Assembly (NCBI GenBank): GCA_029339505.1
Contig: JAQISU010000155.1
Location: 17,127,501-17,191,500, forward strand
Direction of reading: 5' to 3'
Source: Unio delphinus
Taxonomy: Eukaryota; Mollusca; Bivalvia; Unionida; Unionidae
DNA length: 64,000 nucleotides
The notes beneath the pieces are model-generated. The model was not told where the DNA came from, did no database searches, and saw only the letters and a list, made by a program, of their open reading frames with translations. Both the position numbers and the translations under genes were made by a program. Below, piece by piece: positions 62,124 to 64,000 of this stretch. The stretch's first letter is position 1. The number at the start of each line of letters is the position of its first letter.

Positions 62124-63366
62124 GCCAAGTCTTTATACCACAGCATTGTCCCCATTTCTCTTCTAAACCTTGATGATTTGACTCCAATTAATAATTCAAA
62201 AACTCTTCATATTCCATCCTCAAAGAAGATACACTTAGCTTTATAAAGGAGCTTTATAAAGGGAGTTAATCTGTGCAGTCAGCATGGATTTCTGGGTCTG
62301 TTCATCTGGAACCCTACCCGTTGAATCATAACTTGGAAACTACAGAATTCTGCTGAGTGGTTTTTGTAAAAGAAGTTGTTTATAGTTTTTCTATTATTAG
62401 TTTATTAGTGATGGTGGATCAGCATCATCTGAATCTATTTGAAAGATGTCCAGGCCAAAAAGATTTTTTCTGTTAAATTTGGTCAGATTGGCCACCAGGG
62501 TCCTTTTCGTTAAATTTGGTCAAATTCTGTTCCAGAGATTTTGAGAAGAAATCGATTATATGTTTTACAAATCTTTTGTAATGGTGGCCATATCTGAAGG
62601 TGCACTGGTATAGCTTGAAGAACTATGAAAGAGTTTCAAATCAGAATACTTGTTGCAATATAGATTATACACTACTTATGACAGGTGATGTACACTGTAT
62701 GTAAGACCATACCACACACTCCCATTGCCTTATTACCAGGTGTGACAGGTGATGCATAATGTATGTAAGACCATACCACACACTCCCATTGTCTTATTAC
62801 CAGGTGTGACAGGTGATGCATACTGTATGCAAGACCATACCACACACTCCCATTGCCTTATTACCAGGTGTGACAGGTGATGCATACTGTATGTAAGACC
62901 ATACCACACACTCCCATTGTCTTATTACCAGGTGTGACAGGTGATGCATACTGTATGTAAGACCATACTATAACCTCCATTTGCATTATTGCACGGTGTG
63001 CTATAAAAAAAGTTGACAGATCAAGTTGATATAAACAATTACAGTCTTTTTCTGCAATTAAAGCTATCAGCATATTAAATGTCATATAATGTTTATTTTT
63101 TCTTCTGACTGTTAATTCTGCAATCACCAAGTCTCAAAGAATGATGTAATGATATGAAAAAGGTAACCTGTTGTATGTGTTCAAGACATTTTATCTTCAA
63201 ACAATTCAAATGGACTATTAACACTTACCCATAATTCCCAATCTGATCACATGACCAAGGAGGTGGATTAGATCTGGATTGAATTCTCTTTCTGCTGTGT
63301 TGCATATCACAATAAAATCATCTTGAAAGAGATTTCCTATCTTTTCCAGATGTGGCCTGCATGATC
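27591..63366 (-). CDS. URB1: URB1 (nucleolar pre-ribosomal-associated protein 1), C-terminal half
   Basis: Sixteen exons (63229-63366, 61263-61576, 61038-61203, 57864-58067, 57047-57178, 48853-48963, 47813-47876, 45119-45281, 42864-42960, 38108-38380, 36950-37056, 35356-35499, 34464-34567, 33212-33391, 31384-32282, 27591-27910) join into one open frame of about 1137 codons ending in TGA. All 15 introns agree in phase. The blocks LGGYGATLSAIDQKLLKL, FLWGEKAVEHH, YDPGFLMPLFSQLL, HHLEGAHFSGK, PEFYKLFNS and LHSLWFTLLGDKG match, in order, what I recall of vertebrate URB1, including its NopRA1 domain. URB1/Npa1 is a nucleolar factor in early assembly of the 60S pre-ribosome. Human URB1 is about 2270 residues, so the N-terminal half lies past 64000. 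Exon 15 carries a charged low-complexity insert. Introns hold hAT, DIRS and SINE insertions. Confidence 0.92.
29472..29697. repeat. Three tandem copies of an 85-90 base unit
   Basis: Copies begin AGGATGTATTCAAATCATG and contain GTGTTTGTTAATATGTAACATG, followed by AGAGTGACAAGGCAG. Confidence 0.85.
29700..30215. repeat. Degenerate minisatellite 'CACAGAATAATGGGGAAGGGGTCATATTGTTTC'
   Basis: About 14 loosely conserved copies of a roughly 33-37 base unit. Spacing varies, so this is an old array. Confidence 0.8.
30436..30520. repeat. (AAT)n plus TAGCGC...AAGCGCTTTACA module
   Basis: Twelve AAT triplets run into GTATAGCGCCTAACC and CTCTAAGCGCTTTACA. From memory, similar modules are widely dispersed in marine invertebrate genomes. 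Confidence 0.55.
31384..32282 (-). CDS. URB1: URB1 exon 15 of window (899 bases)
   Basis: It opens LATRTNFQLYLTTLHSVLGH and has LTLKDAFILLHQSSMF, both family-like. A lysine/glutamate/serine stretch of about 60 residues follows, then a leucine-rich helical part with DLVKLLLKILAYLEPD. It ends WSDIRSVLEDETK in phase 1. Confidence 0.92.
33212..33391 (-). CDS. URB1: URB1 exon 14 of window
   Basis: It encodes SPAQVDPLSILIETLHSLW and SSQMLFILQRLACKL. The acceptor ACACAG at 33392 keeps the phase, whereas CCCAG 13 bases further in does not. Phase 2 on both sides. Confidence 0.85.
33580..33935. repeat. Minisatellite, 25-base unit
   Basis: About 14 copies of ACAATTCATAAAGTG + TGACAAATAG with very low divergence, so the array is young. 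It lies in the URB1 intron between exons 13 and 14. Confidence 0.95.
34464..34567 (-). CDS. URB1: URB1 exon 13 of window
   Basis: It encodes VLHIIRSACGQRTVASDFC and HGFLTWLASVIHN, with a strong GTAAGT donor in phase 2. Confidence 0.9.
35075..35387. repeat. Tandem repeat derived from the end of URB1 exon 12
   Basis: Three intronic copies (about 77 bases each) of a unit whose fourth copy is the genuine exon 12 end. Each contains AATCCAATACCTTAG and TTTGCAAATCACTAACTGC (+ strand), including a GTATT donor after a CTAAG, CTAAAG or CCAAG end on the - strand. Confidence 0.85.
35356..35499 (-). CDS. URB1: URB1 exon 12 of window
   Basis: It encodes YKFERNWMLSLLVDGMR and FKLLQSFHDSAVSDVQTK, phase 0 on both sides. 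The last 30 or so bases and the GTATTG donor belong to a tandem duplication that continues down the intron (see findings). Confidence 0.92.
35632..36515. repeat. Minisatellite, about 60-base unit
   Basis: About 15 copies built on CAGTATAACACTGTCCCTC, TTATAGCACTGGTATGGCC and ATGGATCCCACCATAAAGC, 10-25 percent diverged by eye. It lies in the intron between exons 11 and 12. Confidence 0.9.
36950..37056 (-). CDS. URB1: URB1 exon 11 of window
   Basis: It encodes DHMYSLISSFLLLKPSLD and VPEFYKLFNSFNLE, matching the family's ExHMYxxIxxFLL and VPxFYxxF(Y/N)S. Confidence 0.9.
38108..38380 (-). CDS. URB1: URB1 exon 10 of window (NopRA1 region)
   Basis: It encodes SLVDCKKFIEMNCLSLC, DVAYHVLASYQHHLEGA and KLACIITQFLARAVKLM. 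VDCKKF, YHVLASYxxHLEGAxF and the alanine-rich helix mark the conserved C-terminal domain. Confidence 0.93.
38669..38722. repeat. (AT)n microsatellite
   Basis: Pure AT run in the URB1 intron that also holds the hAT element. Confidence 0.95.
39311..39323 (+). repeat. hAT left terminal inverted repeat
   Basis: CAGACCTGCCAAC, an exact complement of 42066-42078. Confidence 0.85.
39324..39519. other. hAT subterminal region
   Basis: Non-coding DNA between the left inverted repeat and the end of the transposase. It contains TTTTCAGTAAG twice (39346 and 39373 area). Such subterminal repeats often bind transposase in this superfamily (inference). Confidence 0.3.
39520..41771 (-). pseudogene. hAT transposase pseudogene
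   Basis: The frame starts MFSKRKCVEDNQPCKKL at 41771. A zinc-finger-like part follows (C...C then DDCGRHVNSKKHRIRC), interrupted by TAA at 41627-41625 between its two cysteines. The catalytic region has QPFSIATDGSNDS, WNNCIAFESDNASV, SGCSCHLVHLAAKKG and LKHCVTRWLSL. These follow the hAT-like order of first Asp, second Asp, the CxxH block and the RW. A serine/lysine-rich linker of about 120 residues follows. The end has SEFGSVIYFPSRF, a stop after HSNEGY, and RSSMSVDTLEALLVMKV, the dimerisation region. At least three frameshifts and several stops are present. Intact enzymes cut and paste the element; this one cannot. Confidence 0.8.
42066..42078 (-). repeat. hAT right terminal inverted repeat
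   Basis: GTTGGCAGGTCTG on the + strand, which reads CAGACCTGCCAAC inward from this end. Confidence 0.85.
42864..42960 (-). CDS. URB1: URB1 exon 9 of window
   Basis: It encodes VLDVEDAKNFQ and CYDPGFLMPLFSQLLTP, the block YDPxFLLxLFSxLxxP of URB1. It is followed by the intron that contains the hAT element. Confidence 0.9.
43620..44810. repeat. Minisatellite, about 31-base unit
   Basis: Roughly 22 copies of CAGGTCATATTACCCAAA + TAGGCAATAGTCTA, interrupted by SINE family 2 (43656-43911) and by about 200 bases of unique DNA (44125-44325). Confidence 0.9.
43656..43911 (-). repeat. tRNA-headed SINE family 2 (full length, with target duplication)
   Basis: On the - strand the head carries an A box (GAGTGGCCAAGTGGTCTAAA) and a B box (GGGTTCGATTC). 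The tail reads GTGCTGAAAAATGGCGTTAAA followed by CCC. Perfect 11-base flanks CAATATTTTGC at 43645-43655 and 43912-43922 are target duplications. It is inserted in the 31-base minisatellite, so it is younger than the array. A 75-codon frame inside it is an artefact. Confidence 0.92.
45119..45281 (-). CDS. URB1: URB1 exon 8 of window
   Basis: It encodes PFLWGEKAVEHHMVK, GPSLWKQPTMEQVLE and FPLRRKLQ. The coding frame is not the longest open frame at this place. Homology and the phase at both ends decide it. Confidence 0.88.
45535..46110. repeat. Degenerate minisatellite 'GACAGGCCTGTGGATAGCTCCATGTGGTATGTTATGT'
   Basis: About 13 diverged copies with spacing of 35-50 bases. It lies in the URB1 intron between exons 7 and 8. 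Confidence 0.8.
46233..46288. repeat. (AT)n microsatellite
   Basis: Pure AT run between two minisatellites. Confidence 0.95.
46300..47590. repeat. Minisatellite, about 52-base unit
   Basis: About 24 copies of GAATCCATCTGTGGTATG, ACAACCTAGCTTTCAGC and TTACATAATCAACATAG, with shorter variants that lack parts. It shares an intron with the previous degenerate array. Confidence 0.92.
47813..47876 (-). CDS. URB1: URB1 exon 7 of window
   Basis: A 64-base exon encoding QKLLKLLFIYESYHVNMIEY, with a TTTTCAG acceptor and GTATGT donor (phase 1 in, phase 2 out). Confidence 0.85.
48853..48963 (-). CDS. URB1: URB1 exon 6 of window
   Basis: It encodes SLIDFLLFLAEKVPEKC and GIFLGGYGATLSAI, closed by GTAAGT. 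The GxYGATLS block is strongly conserved in URB1 as I recall it. Confidence 0.9.
48964..49661. other. URB1 intron left of the DIRS element
   Basis: Unique AT-rich sequence. No feature is recognised. Confidence 0.5.
49662..49870 (+). repeat. DIRS inverted terminal repeat, left
   Basis: From about 49709 it matches the complement of 56784-56954, including CCCAATCACATTACTTTAGG and AAAAGACGAAAATTCGTCTT. The outer 47 bases are specific to this end and are found again, inverted, in the internal complementary region. Confidence 0.9.
49927..50021. repeat. DIRS internal complementary region
   Basis: Read on the - strand it gives the right end (ending CAAAGGAGAAA) followed directly by the left end (GCAAATTTTGTAGTAAATTA). 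It is the expected circle junction and fixes both element boundaries. Confidence 0.92.
50200..51330 (-). pseudogene. DIRS tyrosine recombinase remnant
   Basis: The N-terminal part reads LIAERISRARRPSTLKVYE and GKWHVFRDWY, the core-binding region of DIRS recombinases. After a break, FLIALASACRVSELHVLS carries the first catalytic Arg (family pattern ASG-xR-SE(I/L)HAL). Further frames contain RSAYSENSQISHLIEAVG and FVLAEANIDSSR near the C-terminus. A run of 33 Ts at 50916-50948 lies between the two halves. Stops and frameshifts abound. Confidence 0.7.
50916..50948. repeat. (T)33 tract inside the DIRS recombinase
   Basis: Uninterrupted T run, read as poly(A) on the coding strand. Unusual in a coding region. 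Confidence 0.95.
51640..52830 (-). pseudogene. DIRS reverse transcriptase and RNase H remnant
   Basis: Frames around 52700-52450 read MLARYDRRTFHVPIPR, YQFHVIPFGLNLSP and KVMDYVVTLFRST, with AVYLEDIL at the catalytic box in place of YLDDxL. Next comes VSDRMRILARELQ with LLGLFNAAADLIPLSR, the family's thumb. RNase H follows (YGWGAHLLPD, NLSEITAVINAF, ALIMSDNIVVV). The order is exactly that of DIRS polyproteins. The catalytic Asp pair is damaged. Confidence 0.8.
53136..55441 (-). pseudogene. DIRS gag-like region, proline/serine/arginine-rich repeats
   Basis: A frame from 55441 has MEEIMLTWFRLPSGCTF and SGRMESMLDQLDPF and then breaks. The following sequence encodes 27-residue repeats (QPTFQPASTGTGRPSGN plus DRSAQMAPVV) in two blocks, 54635-55150 and 53780-54020. 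Between them are diverged copies of a longer module with LPSGMRYPD-like and SDIIRGDGIESSMP-like segments, seen three times. No zinc knuckle is visible. Position, 5' of the reverse transcriptase, is the only reason to call it gag. GC content is far above the surroundings. Confidence 0.55.
54635..55150. repeat. 81-base tandem repeat in the DIRS gag region
   Basis: Seven copies start at 54640, 54721, 54802, 54883, 54964, 55045 and 55108. Six steps are exactly 81 bases except the last, which is 63 (an 18-base, in-frame loss). The unit encodes 27 residues and is GC-rich. Partial copies recur at 53780-54020. Confidence 0.95.
55440..56395. repeat. DIRS leader tandem repeats (296- and 179-base periods)
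   Basis: A 296-base unit starting AAAGCACAAATTAAAAATTC occurs at 55440 and 55736. A related shorter 179-180 base unit occurs at 56093 and 56272. All share GACGAAGTCTACTGAAAC and ATAACCGTAACTAACGGAGG. Confidence 0.9.
56784..56970 (-). repeat. DIRS inverted terminal repeat, right
   Basis: Complement of the left repeat, with a 16-base end-specific part (GAACGTATTCAAAGGAGAAA region) that reappears in the internal complementary region. Confidence 0.9.
57047..57178 (-). CDS. URB1: URB1 exon 5 of window
   Basis: It encodes VSILVIAYKCIARSILTTI and on to LLSNIQRKVYF. Only the GTGGGT donor keeps the phase with the next exon; the overlapping GTAAAT would shift the frame. The 8.1-kb intron that follows contains the DIRS element. 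Confidence 0.75.
57235..57600. repeat. Minisatellite, 56-base unit
   Basis: Six and a half copies of GTGATTATCTCTAATTAAG, AGTATACACCTGAGC and TAAAATATCAAACATTTCATAT with very few differences. Between URB1 exons 4 and 5. Confidence 0.95.
57864..58067 (-). CDS. URB1: URB1 exon 4 of window
   Basis: It encodes MYGEPRMLTFLRLVSRIIY and FSHSLFLPVMFNEQHSEAK and closes with GTATAT in phase 1. The acceptor TATTTGCAAG gives the matching phase; two later AGs in the frame do not. Confidence 0.75.
58537..58628. repeat. (ATGT)n microsatellite
   Basis: About 22 ATGT units with one substitution near the end, followed by short (GT)n and (CT)n runs. Confidence 0.95.
60137..60513 (-). repeat. tRNA-headed SINE family 1, copy 3, with (GT)n tail
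   Basis: The head, read on the - strand, has TGGCCTAGTGGTTAGAGTG as A box and a degenerate B box (GAACGAAAACCC). The body matches copies 1 and 2. The flanks AATTGAACAGTGG (60124-60136) and AATTTAACAGTGG (60514-60526) are target duplications, 12 of 13 identical. They enclose the whole GT microsatellite, which therefore came with the SINE. Confidence 0.9.
60703..60795. repeat. (AT)n microsatellite
   Basis: TA runs with CTATATACTA interruptions, next to a loose repetition of TTTTGTGTAGCTA at about 60640-60900. Confidence 0.9.
61038..61203 (-). CDS. URB1: URB1 exon 3 of window (tentative start)
   Basis: The frame encodes FYDFMVISYVIEKVN and a charged segment ending IYQDGHVQCCDD before GTAATT. 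The acceptor TTTTGTAAG fits in phase but leaves an upstream intron of only 59 bases with a weak pyrimidine tract. The phase to the next exon is right. A different start within the same frame is possible. Confidence 0.6.
61263..61576 (-). CDS. URB1: URB1 exon 2 of window
   Basis: The exon begins in phase 1 (joined codon Asp) with PNFISKLQKLLIK and ends in phase 0 with ILHQFTQ before GTAAAG. It is helical and leucine-rich, as expected of an armadillo-like repeat protein. Confidence 0.85.
62056..62118. repeat. Compound (TA)n-(CA)n microsatellite
   Basis: A short TA run followed by about 24 CA units. Confidence 0.95.
62680..62975. repeat. Minisatellite, 64-base unit
   Basis: About four and a half copies of GACAGGTGATGCATACTG, TATGTAAGACCATACCAC and ACACTCCCATTGCCTTATTACC, nearly identical. 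Confidence 0.95.
63229..63366 (-). CDS. URB1: URB1 exon 1 of window
   Basis: The acceptor (CAATTTAG) and donor GTAAGT are clear. It encodes RPHLEKIGNLFQDDFIV through VIRLGIM and ends in phase 1. Earlier exons are outside the window. Confidence 0.85.
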
Positions 63367-64000
63367 CTAAATTGAGAAAATATTTTTGTAACAAAATGTA
63401 AATAAATACTGCAAGGTACCAAGAGCCATGTAGCTATTCATGTGGACTGGTCACTGGTCAGTCACCATACATGTGATAACCATGAAGGGTCAAATCATAA
63501 GATTGATAATACTTTCATCAATTATTATTTTAAATCAGGATTGATAACTTTATGCATGGAACAGGAAGATAAAGAAACCCAGTGTTCAGTGTTGAAAGTG
63601 TTCAATGAATAATGATACCTCATCAAAGTGCCACAGAAAAAAAACTAACTATAATCCTTAACCATGGTGTGTCACACAGACATATGGACAGACAGGGGTA
63701 ACATAATATAGCCCACCTATATCATGGTAGGGCATAAAAAAAATTTGATCTAATTAAATGTATTTCACATTTATATCAGATAACATCCAATCAACCAACC
63801 AAAGCAGATAACAAATCAACCAACCAAAGCAGCACAGTACACTATTCAAGAGTGTATTAAAAGTATCACTACTGCCCAACAGTAAAAGAACAAATTATAA
63901 CTTTCTATAAATTTTCAAGATCAACCAAAGCACATGATCCTGTCTTTATTATATTCTGTAGAAAGTACAGCTGTATCTATTACTTTGTTCCTGACAGGGC
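63367..64000. other. URB1 intron reaching the window edge
   Basis: Unique AT-rich DNA. CAACCAACCAAAGCAG occurs twice near 63795-63833. No exon is seen. Confidence 0.4.

Larger units (their letters stand above)
61577..63228. other. URB1 intron between exons 1 and 2 of the window
   Basis: Contains a TA/CA microsatellite (62056-62118) and a 64-base minisatellite (62680-62975); otherwise unique. Confidence 0.5.

Overview
This is a piece of an invertebrate animal nuclear genome, AT-rich and loaded with microsatellites, minisatellites and transposon remains. Two tRNA-headed SINE families are present, one ending in a GGCGTTAAACCC-type tail that I associate with molluscs. That tail, a DIRS element, a Maverick/Polinton and long repeat-filled introns make a lophotrochozoan, probably a bivalve mollusc, my best guess (inference).

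Two host genes converge tail to tail. On the + strand, bases 420-22533 carry the last five visible exons of a gene I cannot name. Its 5' part lies left of the window. The exons join in one open frame (about 195 residues) and all its introns are phase 1 if the chosen acceptors are right. On the - strand, bases 63366-27591 carry 16 exons coding for about 1137 residues of the C-terminal half of URB1 (NPA1), the nucleolar large-subunit ribosome assembly factor. Its N-terminal half lies beyond 64000. All 15 introns agree in phase.

Most of the window is intron. The first intron of the unknown gene holds a decayed Maverick/Polinton (about 5.5-13.8 kb) with recognisable packaging ATPase, penton-like minor capsid, major capsid, cysteine protease and a tail-fibre-like repeat protein. 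Its third intron holds a Ty3/gypsy remnant (15.8-18.85 kb) that was later split by a SINE with a target duplication. URB1 introns hold a broken hAT transposon with terminal inverted repeats (39311-42078), a 7.3-kb DIRS-type tyrosine-recombinase retroelement with diagnostic split termini and internal complementary region (49662-56970), two SINEs, and a different minisatellite in nearly every intron.

Between the two genes (22.9-27.6 kb) there is only unique AT-rich DNA and three tandem arrays. No rRNA, true tRNA, CRISPR array or bacterial-type operon is present. The most notable points are the virus-like Polinton fossil with fibre repeats, the textbook DIRS termini with a repeat-built gag, the copying of one URB1 exon-intron boundary into an intronic tandem repeat, and the unassigned + strand gene.
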